64,000 nucleotides of DNA from Streptomyces parvulus (GTDB lineage: Bacteria > Actinomycetota > Actinomycetes > Streptomycetales > Streptomycetaceae). Under the pieces are notes generated by a model. It saw only the letters and a list, made by a program, of their open reading frames with translations, was not told where the DNA came from and did no database searches. The first letter of the stretch is position 1, and each line of letters opens with the position of its first letter. The stretch spans positions 248,001 to 312,000 of the forward strand of contig NZ_BMRX01000004.1 of assembly GCF_014648855.1 (NCBI RefSeq). Direction: 5' to 3'. Position numbers and translations under genes: made by a program. Shown here one piece after another: positions 19,086 to 28,276 of this stretch.

Positions 19086-22000
19086 ATGCCCCCACGGCTG
19101 TTCTCGCGCGCCCGAAGACACCTCATCCTGCTGCTCGCGTCGGCGGTGTCCGTCGGTGGCGTCCTGGCGGCCCCGGCCTCCTCGGCGGCCCCGGCGGACA
19201 TCCCGCCGCAGGAGCCCGGGATCACCATGCGGGTGTTCGACGTCCAGACGCCCCTGAACGAGCTGTGCGCCCTCAAACCGGGCCAGACCCCCAACCACGA
19301 CAGGCTGATGCCGACGGTCGACTGGTCCAGTACGGCCGACTTCGGCGGCATCGCCGACAACTTCGTGACGGAGGCCTCCGGTTACCTGGTCGCCCCGCGC
19401 GACGGCACCTACGCCTTCCGCCTCGTCAGCGACGACGGCTCCCGGCTCACGCTGGACGGCTCGACGGTGATCGACCACGACGGCCTGCACGGCGCGGAGC
19501 CGAAGGACGGCACGGTCGAACTCACCGCCGGAACGCACCCGCTGCGCATCGAGCACTTCGACCGCGGCGGCGACCAGCAGCTGCAACTGTCCTGGATGCC
19601 GCCGGGCGAGAGCGCCTTCGCCGTGGTGCCGCAGGAGGCGCTGAGCACCGACGCCGGGGTCGTCCGGGTGACGGCACCGGGCCGCAAGGAGTGCGAGGCG
19701 GGCACCGACACCCCCGGCGACGGCCTGCCGCTGAACTCCGTGCGCCCCGACCTCACCCTCACCGACCTGCGCCCCGAGGGCTTCGAGCCGCAGGTCACCG
19801 GCATGGACTGGCTGCCCGGCGGACGCCTCGCGATCAGTACCTGGGGCGGCACCGACAACGTTGCCGGTGAGGTCTACCTCCTCGACAACGTCACCGGCGA
19901 GACCAGCCGGGACGAGGTCACCGTCAAGAAGGTGGCCGAGGGCCTGCGCGAGCCGATGGGCGTCAAGTACGTCGACGGCGCGCTCTACGTCTCGCAGAAG
20001 CACGAGCTGACCCGGCTGGTCGACGCGGACGGCGACGAGGTGACCGACGAGTACCGCACGGTCGCCACCTGGCCCTACGGGGGCAACTTCCACGAGTTCG
20101 CCTTCGGCCTGCTCTACCGCGACGGGTACTTCTACGTGAACCTCTCCGTCGCCATCGACCTGGGCGGCGCGACCACCACGCCGCAGCCCGCACCCGGCCG
20201 CGGAACGACGTACAAGATCAACAAGAGGACCGGGAAGATCAGCCCCGTCGCGGGCGGCCTGCGCACGCCCAACGGCATCGGCTGGGGCCCCGGCGGCGAC
20301 CTCTTCGCCACCGACAACCAGGGCGGATGGCTGCCCTCCTCGAAGCTCGTCCAGATCAAGCAGGACCGCTTCTTCAACCACTACACCGAGCCCGCGGGGC
20401 CCTTCGAGGGCTCCCCGGTCACCGAACCCGTGCTGTGGCTGCCGCAGAACGAGATCGGCAACTCGCCCTCCACTCCCCTGTACCTGAGCAAGGGCGCCTT
20501 CGCCGGCCAGATGCTGATCGGCGACGTCACCTACGGCGGTCTCCAGCGCGCCTACCTGGAGAAGGTGAAGGGCCAGTACCAGGGCGCCGTCTTCCGCTAC
20601 ACCCAGGGCCTGGAGGCCGGCGTCAACCGGATCTCCCTCGGCCCCGACGGCGCGGTCTACGCCGGCGGCCTCGGCGCGGACGGCAACTGGGGCCAGGAGG
20701 GCAAGCTCAAGTTCGGCCTGCAGAAGCTGACGCCGAACGGCGGCGACACCTTCGACATCCAGAAGATGCGCGCCGTGCCGGGCGGCTTCGACCTCACGTA
20801 CACCCAGCCGCTCTCCGAGGAGACCGCCGCCGAACTCGCCGACCGCTACCAGGTCGAGCAGTGGGGCTACACGCCGACCGCCGACTACGGCGGCCCGAAG
20901 ATCGCCGAAGAGGAGCTGGCCGTGCGGTCGGCGACCCTCTCGGCCGACGGCCGGACCGTCCGGCTCCGTCTCGACGGGCTCCGGGCGGACCGTGTGGTGC
21001 ACGTGCGCTCACCGCGCCCGTTCGCCTCGGCATCCGGCGAGACGCTGTGGAGCACCGAGGCCTGGTACACGCTCAACGAGATGCCCGGCAAGGAGCCTCC
21101 GCCGGCCACCCTCTACGAGGCTGAGGAGGCGCGCCTGACGGGCACGGCCGGCATCAACACGGACCACGCCGGCTACTCCGGCAGCGGCTTCGTCGACCGC
21201 TACGCCACCGAGGGCAAGGCCGCCACGGCCTTCGACGTCACGGTCCCGAAGTCCGGCACCTACGACGTGGGCCTGCGCTACTCGAACGGTCCGAACCCCT
21301 TCGAGGGCACCAAGTCGCTGTCCGTGTACGCCAACGGGAAGAAGGTGCGCCAGACCGCGCTCCCCTCCACCGGGGACTGGGACACCTGGTCCACCCGCAC
21401 CGAGCGCCTGCGGCTGAGGGCGGGGCACAACACGGTCTCCTACCGCTACGACGCCGGGGACACCGGCCACGTCAACCTCGACCTGGTCACGGTGCACCCG
21501 CCGGGCGCCCGCACCCTGTTCGACGGGACCGCGGCCTCGCAGGAGCGGTGGCAGCACACGGACGGGCGGCGGGTGGCGTGGCCGCTCGCCGAGGAGGAGT
21601 CGATGGAGGTGTGCTGCGGTGACATCCGCACCAAGGACGCCTACCAGGACTTCAAGCTGCACGTGGAGTTCCGCGTGCCCCTGCTGCCGCCCGACGTGAC
21701 CGGCCAGGACCGCGGCAACAGCGGCATCTTCCTGCAGGACCGCTACGAGCTGCAGATCCTCGACTCCCACGGTGACACCACCCCGGACACCAACGAGGCG
21801 GGGGCGATCTACCTCAAGAAGGCGCCCGACACCAACGCGGCGGCGGCCCCGGAGACCTGGCAGACGTACGACGTGGTCTTCCGTGCCGCCCGCTTCGACG
21901 ACGGCGGACGCAAGACCGCCGACGCGCGGGTGACGGTGGTCTGGAACGGCGAGACGGTCCACGACGACGTCGTTCTCGACGGGCCCACCGCCTCCGGGCG

Positions 22001-22091
22001 GGCCGAGTCGCCCGCCGCCGGGGCGATCCGGTTGCAGGACCACGGGAACAAGGTCCGGTTCCGCGACATCCGGGTGGAGCCGCTGACCTGA
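19086..22091 (+). CDS. Secreted PA14 / beta-propeller / CBM / DUF1080 carbohydrate protein
   Basis: A 1001-residue exported protein. After a signal peptide (about 1-37) there is a PA14-like domain (about 48-195; GTYAFRLVSDDGSRLTLDG), then a sugar-dehydrogenase-like beta-propeller (about 215-600; TDNQGGWLPSSKLV), a CBM6/35-like module (about 675-805; YEAEEARLTG onward) and a C-terminal DUF1080/3-keto-disaccharide hydrolase lectin-like fold (about 810-1000; NSGIFLQDRYELQILDS). It likely binds and acts on a polysaccharide outside the cell, but which module is catalytic is not clear. It is transcribed alone and ends at a strong hairpin. Confidence 0.85.
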   Translation: MPPRLFSRARRHLILLLASAVSVGGVLAAPASSAAPADIPPQEPGITMRVFDVQTPLNELCALKPGQTPNHDRLMPTVDWSSTADFGGIADNFVTEASGYLVAPRDGTYAFRLVSDDGSRLTLDGSTVIDHDGLHGAEPKDGTVELTAGTHPLRIEHFDRGGDQQLQLSWMPPGESAFAVVPQEALSTDAGVVRVTAPGRKECEAGTDTPGDGLPLNSVRPDLTLTDLRPEGFEPQVTGMDWLPGGRLAISTWGGTDNVAGEVYLLDNVTGETSRDEVTVKKVAEGLREPMGVKYVDGALYVSQKHELTRLVDADGDEVTDEYRTVATWPYGGNFHEFAFGLLYRDGYFYVNLSVAIDLGGATTTPQPAPGRGTTYKINKRTGKISPVAGGLRTPNGIGWGPGGDLFATDNQGGWLPSSKLVQIKQDRFFNHYTEPAGPFEGSPVTEPVLWLPQNEIGNSPSTPLYLSKGAFAGQMLIGDVTYGGLQRAYLEKVKGQYQGAVFRYTQGLEAGVNRISLGPDGAVYAGGLGADGNWGQEGKLKFGLQKLTPNGGDTFDIQKMRAVPGGFDLTYTQPLSEETAAELADRYQVEQWGYTPTADYGGPKIAEEELAVRSATLSADGRTVRLRLDGLRADRVVHVRSPRPFASASGETLWSTEAWYTLNEMPGKEPPPATLYEAEEARLTGTAGINTDHAGYSGSGFVDRYATEGKAATAFDVTVPKSGTYDVGLRYSNGPNPFEGTKSLSVYANGKKVRQTALPSTGDWDTWSTRTERLRLRAGHNTVSYRYDAGDTGHVNLDLVTVHPPGARTLFDGTAASQERWQHTDGRRVAWPLAEEESMEVCCGDIRTKDAYQDFKLHVEFRVPLLPPDVTGQDRGNSGIFLQDRYELQILDSHGDTTPDTNEAGAIYLKKAPDTNAAAAPETWQTYDVVFRAARFDDGGRKTADARVTVVWNGETVHDDVVLDGPTASGRAESPAAGAIRLQDHGNKVRFRDIRVEPLT

Positions 22092-22100
22092 CCCTCGCGT

Positions 22101-22132
22101 GTGCGGGGCGGCCCCCGACGGCCGCCCCGCAC
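22101..22132 (+). terminator. Rho-independent-like hairpin
   Basis: A perfect 13-bp stem (22101-22113 with 22120-22132) with a six-base loop, followed by CTTTCC. It ends the multidomain secreted protein gene. Confidence 0.82.
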
Positions 22133-22193
22133 CTTTCCGGCTCCGCTCGGTAGGGTGAGTGACCAGGCCCTGTGAATCGAACAAGGAGCGGAA

Positions 22194-23024
22194 TTGAGCG
22201 AGCCGGCATCCATCGCCCTGCAACTGGAGATCGCCCGGGAGCTGGAGGTCGCGGAGACCTTCGACGCCGACCGGGAGATCGAGCGCCGGGTGGCCTTCCT
22301 GGCCGACCGGCTGACCTCCACCGGCCTGCGCTCCCTCGTGCTCGGCATCAGCGGCGGCGTCGACTCCACCACCGCGGGACGGCTGTGCCAGCTGGCCGTG
22401 GAGCGGGCCAGGGACGCGGGTCACGAGGCGCGCTTCTACGCCATGCGGCTGCCGCACGGCGTCCAGGCGGACGAGCACCACGCCCAGCTCGCGCTCTCCT
22501 TCATCCGTCCCGACCAGGTGCTGACCGTCGACATCAGGCCCGCGAGCGACGCGATGCTCGCCGCCCTGCTCGACGCCGACGTGGCGTTCCGCGACGACCA
22601 CCACCAGGACTTCGTGCACGGCAACATCAAGGCCCGGCAGCGCATGATCGCGCAGTACGCCGTGGCCGGGGCCCACCAGGGGCTGGTCGTCGGCACCGAC
22701 CACGCGGCCGAGGCGGTCTCCGGCTTCTTCACCAAGTTCGGCGACGGCGCCGCCGACGTCGTCCCGCTCACCGGCCTGACCAAGCGGCGCGTGCGTGCCG
22801 TCGCGGACCGGCTGGGGGCGCCCGCCGAGCTGGTGGGCAAGGTGCCGACGGCCGACCTGGAGTCCCTCGACCCCGGCAAGGCCGACGAGGACGCCCTCGG
22901 CGTCACCTACGACGAGATCGACGACTTCCTGGAGGGCAAGCCCGTCAAGGACGAGGCCTTCCAGAAGATCGTCGACCGGTACCGGCTGACGGACCACAAG
23001 CGGAAGCTGCCGATCGCGCCCTGA
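22194..23024 (+). CDS. nadE: NH3-dependent NAD+ synthetase
   Basis: A 276-residue NAD synthetase, the last step of NAD+ biosynthesis (amidation of nicotinic acid adenine dinucleotide). It has the PP-loop GISGGVDST near residue 53, and the NIKARQRM and GTDHAAEAVSGFFTKFGDG blocks typical of the short ammonia-dependent E. coli type, with no glutaminase domain. The start is a TTG with AAGGAG five bases upstream; no ATG or GTG lies nearby in frame. It stands alone between two hairpins. Confidence 0.93.
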   Translation: MSEPASIALQLEIARELEVAETFDADREIERRVAFLADRLTSTGLRSLVLGISGGVDSTTAGRLCQLAVERARDAGHEARFYAMRLPHGVQADEHHAQLALSFIRPDQVLTVDIRPASDAMLAALLDADVAFRDDHHQDFVHGNIKARQRMIAQYAVAGAHQGLVVGTDHAAEAVSGFFTKFGDGAADVVPLTGLTKRRVRAVADRLGAPAELVGKVPTADLESLDPGKADEDALGVTYDEIDDFLEGKPVKDEAFQKIVDRYRLTDHKRKLPIAP

Positions 23025-23065
23025 GCGGCCGGTCACCCGTACGGAGCACCCGGGCCGGACCGGAG

Positions 23066-23087
23066 GGCGCCCCCGGGCGGGGGCGCC
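23066..23087 (+). terminator. Hairpin after nadE
   Basis: A 9-bp perfect stem (GGCGCCCCC with GGGGGCGCC) and a four-base loop, 41 bp after the nadE stop. A second GC-rich inverted repeat follows directly. Confidence 0.7.
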
Positions 23088-23129
23088 GGGCGGGGCGCCC
23101 CCGCCCACGTCCGGGCGCTCCGCCACGAG

Positions 23130-23144
23130 GTGACCTCTCGTCAC
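23130..23144. promoter_or_regulatory. Small inverted repeat ahead of glpF
   Basis: GTGAC-ctctc-GTCAC lies about 100 bp before the glpF start in the 220-bp nadE-glpF gap. It could be an operator for the glycerol operon, but no regulator gene is nearby and no convincing -10/-35 pair was found. Confidence 0.3.
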
Positions 23145-23244
23145 GCTTGTCCTTTATGTGCGGTTTGCCGGAAGCGACCTTAGTCTGTGCGAGGAGAGGC
23201 TCGAACAGTCGACAGCCGGTCATGCCGGCGGAAGGTGAGCTTCC

Positions 23245-24090
23245 ATGGCTGAGCGGCTCAAAAGACATGGTCTGATCGGTGAGGTTTCGGCCGAATTCGC
23301 CGGCACGATGATCCTCATCCTCTTCGGCTGCGGCGTGGTCGCCCAGGTCGCGGCGGGCGGTGCCCTCACCGACCCGGCCGGCGGCCTGGGAGACCACGAC
23401 AGCATCGCCTGGGCGTGGGGCTTCGGTGTCACCCTCGGCGTCTACGTGGCGGCCCGGCTGAGCGGCGCGCACCTCAACCCCGCGGTGACGCTCGCCCTCG
23501 CCACGTTCAAGGGCTTCCCCTGGCGCAAGGTGCTCCCGTACGCACTGGCCCAGACGGCGGGCGCCTTCGTGGCGGCGCTCATCGTCCGCTGGAACTACAG
23601 CGAGGCCCTGGCGAAGGCCGACCCCGGTCACACCATCAAGACGCAGACGGTGTTCTCCACGCTTCCCGCCAACGGGAACCCGGCGCTGCCGGTGCACGAG
23701 TGGGGAGCCTTCCGCGACCAGGTCATCGGCACGGCCATCCTGCTGCTGCTGATCCTGGCCGTCACGGACATGCTGAACACCCCGCCGGGCGCGAACCTGG
23801 GCGCCTTCATCATCGGCCTCATCGTGGTCGCGATCGGCATGGCCTACGGCACCAACGCCGGCTACGCCATCAACCCGGCCCGCGACTTCGGCCCCCGGCT
23901 GGCCAGCTTCCTCACCGGGTACGGAGGAGCGTGGCGAGATCAGTACGGAAACCTCTACTTCTGGGTGCCGATCCTCGGTCCGCTGATCGGAGGCGTGCTC
24001 GGCGCCGGTCTGTACAAGGTGTTCGTCGGCCGGTTCCTGCCGACGGCCGAGCCCGAACCGCCGGGGCGTGTCCCGGCTTCAGAACGCTGA
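23245..24090 (+). CDS. glpF: Glycerol facilitator (aquaglyceroporin)
   Basis: A 281-residue MIP-family channel with six membrane helices and the two pore motifs: HLNPAVT near residue 77 and INPARD near 211. The Asp after NPAR in the second motif is the mark of glycerol-conducting rather than water-only channels. It admits glycerol for the kinase encoded 25 bp downstream. The start ATG follows GAAGGTGA. Streptomyces also carry a gyl operon elsewhere, so this is probably a second glycerol system. Confidence 0.93.
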   Translation: MAERLKRHGLIGEVSAEFAGTMILILFGCGVVAQVAAGGALTDPAGGLGDHDSIAWAWGFGVTLGVYVAARLSGAHLNPAVTLALATFKGFPWRKVLPYALAQTAGAFVAALIVRWNYSEALAKADPGHTIKTQTVFSTLPANGNPALPVHEWGAFRDQVIGTAILLLLILAVTDMLNTPPGANLGAFIIGLIVVAIGMAYGTNAGYAINPARDFGPRLASFLTGYGGAWRDQYGNLYFWVPILGPLIGGVLGAGLYKVFVGRFLPTAEPEPPGRVPASER

Positions 24091-24115
24091 CACCGGCCGG
24101 AGAGGCGGCACAACC

Positions 24116-25639
24116 ATGGCGGACTTCATCGGCGCGGTGGACCAGGGGACCACCAGCACCCGGTTCATGATCTTCGACCACGGCGGCAACGAGGTCGCCA
24201 AGCACCAGCTGGAGCACGAGCAGATCCTCCCGCGCTCCGGATGGGTGGAGCACGACCCGGTCGAGATCTGGGAGCGCACCAACTCGGTGATGCAGAACGC
24301 GCTGCGCAACGGCGGGCTGTCGGGCAGCGACCTGGCGGCGATCGGCATCACCAACCAGCGCGAGACCACGGTGGTCTGGGACCCCCGCACCGGGCGTCCC
24401 TACTACAACGCCATCGTGTGGCAGGACACCCGCACCGACGCCATCGCGGCGAACCTGGAGCGCTCGGGCCGGGGCGACGTCATCCGCCGCAAGGCCGGGC
24501 TGCCCCCGGCGACGTACTTCTCCGGCGGGAAGATCCAGTGGATCCTGGAGAACGTCGACGGGGTCCGGGAGGCCGCGGAAGCGGGCAACGCCGTGTTCGG
24601 CAACACGGACTCCTGGGTGCTGTGGAACCTCACCGGCGGTCCCGACGGCGGCATCCACGCCACCGACGTGACCAACGCGAGCCGCACCATGCTGATGGAC
24701 CTGGAGACGCTCGACTGGGACGAGGAGCTGCTGGGCTTCTTCGGGATCCCGCGGAGCATGCTGCCCGCCATCCACCCGTCCTCGCACCGGGAGGCCTACG
24801 GCACGACCCGGACCTCCCGGCCGCTGCGCGCCGCCGTGCCCATCACCGGCGTCCTGGGCGACCAGCACGCGGCCACCGTCGGGCAGGTCTGCTTCTCGCC
24901 CGGCGAGGCGAAGAACACCTACGGCACCGGCAACTTCCTGGTGCTCAACACCGGTACGGAACTGGTCCGTTCGCAGCACGGCCTGCTCACCACGGTGGCC
25001 TACCAGTTCGGCGACAGCCCGGCGGTCTACGCGCTGGAGGGCTCCATCGCGGTGACCGGGTCGGCCGTGCAGTGGCTGCGCGACCAGATGAAGATCATCA
25101 AGACCGCGGCGGAGAGCGAGGAACTGGCCCGCACCGTCGAGGACAACGGCGGCATGTACTTCGTCCCCGCCTTCTCCGGCCTGTTCGCCCCCTACTGGCG
25201 CTCCGACGCCCGGGGCGCGATCGTCGGGCTCGCCCGGTACAACGACAACGCGCACCTGACGCGCGCGACGCTGGAGGCCATCTGCTACCAGAGCCGCGAC
25301 GTCGTCGAGGCCATGGAGCAGGACTCCGGTGTCCACCTGGACGTGCTCCGGGTCGACGGCGGCGTGACCGCCAACGACCTCTGCATGCAGATCCAGGCTG
25401 ACGTCCTCGGCGTGCCGGTCAGCCGCCCCGTCGTCGCGGAGACCACCGCGCTCGGCGCCGCCTACGCGGCCGGGCTCGCGACGGGCTTCTGGCGCGACAC
25501 CGACGAACTGCGCACCCACTGGAGCGAGTCCAGGCGCTGGGAACCGCAGTGGTCCGAGGAGCGGCGCGCGGAGGGCTACGCCGGGTGGAAGATGGCGGTC
25601 GAGCGCACCCTCGACTGGGTCAAGGTGCCGGAGAGCTGA
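24116..25639 (+). CDS. glpK: Glycerol kinase
   Basis: A 507-residue FGGY-family kinase that phosphorylates glycerol to sn-glycerol 3-phosphate. It has the N-terminal phosphate motif DQGTTSTR near residue 11, [27 protein letters not shown] and the C-terminal [10 protein letters not shown] motif. Full length for the family. The ATG has GGAGAGG about ten bases upstream. It follows glpF in a two-gene operon; no glycerol-3-phosphate dehydrogenase or gylR-like regulator adjoins. Confidence 0.95.
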   Translation: MADFIGAVDQGTTSTRFMIFDHGGNEVAKHQLEHEQILPRSGWVEHDPVEIWERTNSVMQNALRNGGLSGSDLAAIGITNQRETTVVWDPRTGRPYYNAIVWQDTRTDAIAANLERSGRGDVIRRKAGLPPATYFSGGKIQWILENVDGVREAAEAGNAVFGNTDSWVLWNLTGGPDGGIHATDVTNASRTMLMDLETLDWDEELLGFFGIPRSMLPAIHPSSHREAYGTTRTSRPLRAAVPITGVLGDQHAATVGQVCFSPGEAKNTYGTGNFLVLNTGTELVRSQHGLLTTVAYQFGDSPAVYALEGSIAVTGSAVQWLRDQMKIIKTAAESEELARTVEDNGGMYFVPAFSGLFAPYWRSDARGAIVGLARYNDNAHLTRATLEAICYQSRDVVEAMEQDSGVHLDVLRVDGGVTANDLCMQIQADVLGVPVSRPVVAETTALGAAYAAGLATGFWRDTDELRTHWSESRRWEPQWSEERRAEGYAGWKMAVERTLDWVKVPES

Positions 25640-25708
25640 GCCCGGCGCGGGTCCTCGCCCCGACCCTCACCTCGGGAGACGACGGGGGTTGCCCATAGGG
25701 TGACCTCC

Positions 25709-26812
25709 ATGTCTGCCAGATTGAGTTCCGCGAGGACCCGCGCCGCGTTGCGCACCGGCGCGCGCGTCTCTGCCGAGTTGCTGCTCGTACTCGTCATGCT
25801 CGCGGTGGCCCTGTGGCTGCTCGGCCGCATGTGGTCGGTCGTGTGGCCCCTGATAGTCGGTCTGCTCCTGACCACGCTGACCTGGCCGCCGGCCCGTTTC
25901 CTGCGCCGGCACGGATGGCGCCCGGCGCTCGCCGCGGCGACGGTCACGGTCGGGTTCCTGCTGGCCGTGTTCGGCATCGTGGCGCTGATCGCGGTGCCGA
26001 TGTCGTCCCAGACCGGCGAGTTGACCGACGGCGTGGTGGAGGGCATCGAGCGGCTGCGCGAGTGGGCGGCCGGCCCGCCGCTGAACATCGGCGACGACCA
26101 GATCACGGGTGCGCTCGACTCGGCCATGGCCCGCGTCCAGGACAGCGTCGGCAGCGTGGTCACCGCGGTGACCACGGGGGTGAGCGCCGTGGTCAACGGC
26201 CTGATCACCGCGGTGCTGGGCGTCTTCCTGATGTTCTTCTTCCTCAAGGACGGACCGCGGTTCCTGCCCTGGCTCACCCGCCAGCTGCCGGGCCGGCTGG
26301 CCACCGACGTCCCGGCCGTGGCCCTGCGCGGATGGGAGACGCTGGGCTCCTTCGTCCGCTCGCAGGCGCTGGTGGGCCTGCTCGACGCGGTCTTCATCGG
26401 TCTCGGGCTGTGGATCCTCGGCGTGCCGCTGGTGCTGCCGCTCGCGGTGCTGACGTTCGTGTCCGCCTTCGTGCCCATCGTCGGCGCCCTGTTCGCGGGC
26501 TTCGTCGCGGTGCTCATCGCCCTGGTGTCCAACGGCCTGACGGACGCGCTGATCGTGCTGGCGATCATCGTCGTCGTCCAGCAGCTGGAGGGCAACGTGT
26601 TCCAGCCGATCATCCAGAGCCGGGGTCTCGGTCTGCACGCGGCCGTGGTCCTGCTGGCGGTGACGCTGGGCGGCAGCCTGGCCGGGATCGTGGGCAGCCT
26701 GCTCGCCGTGCCGATCGCCGCGCTGATCGCGGTGGTCTGGAACTACGTACGGGAGCAACTCTCCGAACCGCCGGAGGAACCCGCTCAGTCCCCGGCGGCG
26801 GCGGGGGTCTGA
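25709..26812 (+). CDS. AI-2E family transporter
   Basis: A 367-residue membrane protein of the AI-2E/UPF0118 (PerM) family. It has two helices at the N-terminus, a soluble middle with the segment from about 90 to 150, and a C-terminal helical block with family residues FFLKDGP and AFVPIVGALFAGFVAVL. Members of this family export small molecules or ions (autoinducer-2, Na+/H+), and the substrate here is unknown. The ATG follows AGGGTG; a GTG nine bases earlier is an alternative start. Probably its own transcript. Confidence 0.85.
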   Translation: MSARLSSARTRAALRTGARVSAELLLVLVMLAVALWLLGRMWSVVWPLIVGLLLTTLTWPPARFLRRHGWRPALAAATVTVGFLLAVFGIVALIAVPMSSQTGELTDGVVEGIERLREWAAGPPLNIGDDQITGALDSAMARVQDSVGSVVTAVTTGVSAVVNGLITAVLGVFLMFFFLKDGPRFLPWLTRQLPGRLATDVPAVALRGWETLGSFVRSQALVGLLDAVFIGLGLWILGVPLVLPLAVLTFVSAFVPIVGALFAGFVAVLIALVSNGLTDALIVLAIIVVVQQLEGNVFQPIIQSRGLGLHAAVVLLAVTLGGSLAGIVGSLLAVPIAALIAVVWNYVREQLSEPPEEPAQSPAAAGV

Positions 26813-26890
26813 GCGTCCGCCTCCCGGGGTCTCCCGGGACCGGCCGGAAACCGGTCGCCGCCGGCCCGCCCGTGCTGTTGGCTTGCGGGC

Positions 26891-27544
26891 ATGGAACTCT
26901 TCTCCAGCTCCTGGGCGGCCCTGCGCTCCACCGTGGCCGGCCTCGCCGACGAGGACTTCGCACGACCGTCCGGCTGCACCGGCTGGCTGGTCCGGGACCT
27001 GGTGTGCCACCTGGTCATCGACGCCCAGGACGTCCTGATCACCCTGGCGACTCCCGCCACGGGGGAGCCGACCAGGGACGCAGCGACCTACTGGAACGTG
27101 GTCCCGACCCCCACGGGCGACGATCCGCTGGACGCGCTCACCGTCCGGCTGGCCGCCGCCTACGAGGAGCCGCGGCTGCTCAAGTTCCACCTGGACGACG
27201 TGGGTTCGGCGGCCGGCCGCGCCGCCGGACTCGCGGACCCGGGCGCCCGCGTGGAGACGCAGGAGCAGGTGCTCACGGCGGGCGACTACCTCTCGGCGTA
27301 CGTCCTCGAATGGACGCTGCACCACCTGGATCTCGTCGCCGGTCTGCCGGACGCGGCCGGGCCTTCGGCCGAGGCCCTGGCCGGGGCGCGGGCGCTGCTG
27401 GAACGGGTGGCGGGCGAGGAGTTCCCCCGGTCCCTCTCCGACGCGGACGCGCTGCTGGTCGGCACGGGCCGCCGCGCCCCGACCGCGGACGAGGCGGCGG
27501 CGCTCGGCGCACTGGCCACGCGGCTGCCCTTCGCGGTGGGCTGA
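26891..27544 (+). CDS. DinB-fold maleylpyruvate isomerase-like protein (TIGR03083)
   Basis: A 217-residue DinB/MDMPI four-helix-bundle protein. The N-terminal block WAALRSTVAGLADEDF and the pattern GWLVRDLVCHL supply the first metal-ligand His, and EWTLHHLDL the other two. In actinobacteria this fold includes mycothiol-dependent enzymes, so a mycothiol-linked transferase or isomerase role is possible but the substrate is unknown. Cytoplasmic, and alone between the AI-2E and ankyrin genes. Confidence 0.78.
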   Translation: MELFSSSWAALRSTVAGLADEDFARPSGCTGWLVRDLVCHLVIDAQDVLITLATPATGEPTRDAATYWNVVPTPTGDDPLDALTVRLAAAYEEPRLLKFHLDDVGSAAGRAAGLADPGARVETQEQVLTAGDYLSAYVLEWTLHHLDLVAGLPDAAGPSAEALAGARALLERVAGEEFPRSLSDADALLVGTGRRAPTADEAAALGALATRLPFAVG

Positions 27545-27560
27545 CGCGGCCACCGCTACC

Positions 27561-27590
27561 GCACCGCACCGCACCGCACCGCACCGCACC
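27561..27590. repeat. Six tandem copies of GCACC
   Basis: A perfect 5-bp microsatellite, GCACC repeated six times, 16 bp after the stop of the DinB-like gene. It lies in non-coding DNA and could vary in length between strains by slippage. Confidence 0.9.
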
Positions 27591-27727
27591 GGCGGCCGGG
27601 TCGACCGATCGGACGACGGGCCCGTCCCCCGCCCGGTCACGGGCGAGGAGCCGGTGCGCCGAACGCGGCCCGGGGGCAGGGGGCGAGGATGGCGGTACAC
27701 GCCCCCGACACCGCGGAGTCCTCCGTC

Positions 27728-28276
27728 ATGACCCCCATCCCGCCCGACCCCGACACCCCCGATCTGGTGGCCGCCCTCGCCGACCGGGTCGAGACCGCCG
27801 GGGTGCTGGTCGCCGCGGGCGCCGACGTCAACGCGCAGGACGCGCGCGAGGACAGCCCGTGGCTCGTCACCGGGGTCACGGGCAGTGTGGCGATGATGCG
27901 GGCCCTGCTGCCAGGCGGCCGGGACGTGACGCTGACCAACCGCTTCGGCGGCGTGTCCGTGATCCCGGCCGGTGAACGCGGGCACCTGGCCTACGTGCGC
28001 GCGGTGCTCGCCGAGACCGGGACGGACGTCGACCATGTCAACCGGCTCGGCTGGACGGCACTGCTGGAGCCGGTCGTCCTCGGCGACGGCGACCGCACGC
28101 ACCTGGACGTGGTGGCGGCGCTGCTCGCCGCGGGCGCGGACCCCTCCCTGCCGGACGGCGACGGGGTCACCGCGCGTGCGCACGCGGAACGCCGGGGCTT
28201 CGTGGCGATGGCCGGCCTGCTCCGGCGCGCCGAGGACGGCGCCACCCGCGGGCACCGGGGAGGCGGGCGGCCGTGA
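27728..28276 (+). CDS. Ankyrin-repeat protein
   Basis: A 182-residue protein made of about four ankyrin repeats (VETAGVLVAAGADVNAQD; MMRALLPGGRDV; LAYVRAVLAETGTDVDHVN; VVAALLAAGADPSLPDGDG). Such proteins bind other proteins, and no partner is visible. The chosen ATG has GGAG nine bases upstream; an in-frame ATG at 27689 has GAGG directly against it and is less likely. Its stop overlaps the start of the next gene by 4 bp (GTGA), so the two are probably co-translated. Confidence 0.75.
   Translation: MTPIPPDPDTPDLVAALADRVETAGVLVAAGADVNAQDAREDSPWLVTGVTGSVAMMRALLPGGRDVTLTNRFGGVSVIPAGERGHLAYVRAVLAETGTDVDHVNRLGWTALLEPVVLGDGDRTHLDVVAALLAAGADPSLPDGDGVTARAHAERRGFVAMAGLLRRAEDGATRGHRGGGRP

Noticed and set aside
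27561..27590. GCACC array as a CRISPR
   Set aside because: Units are 5 bp, directly abutting, without spacers, and no cas gene is near.
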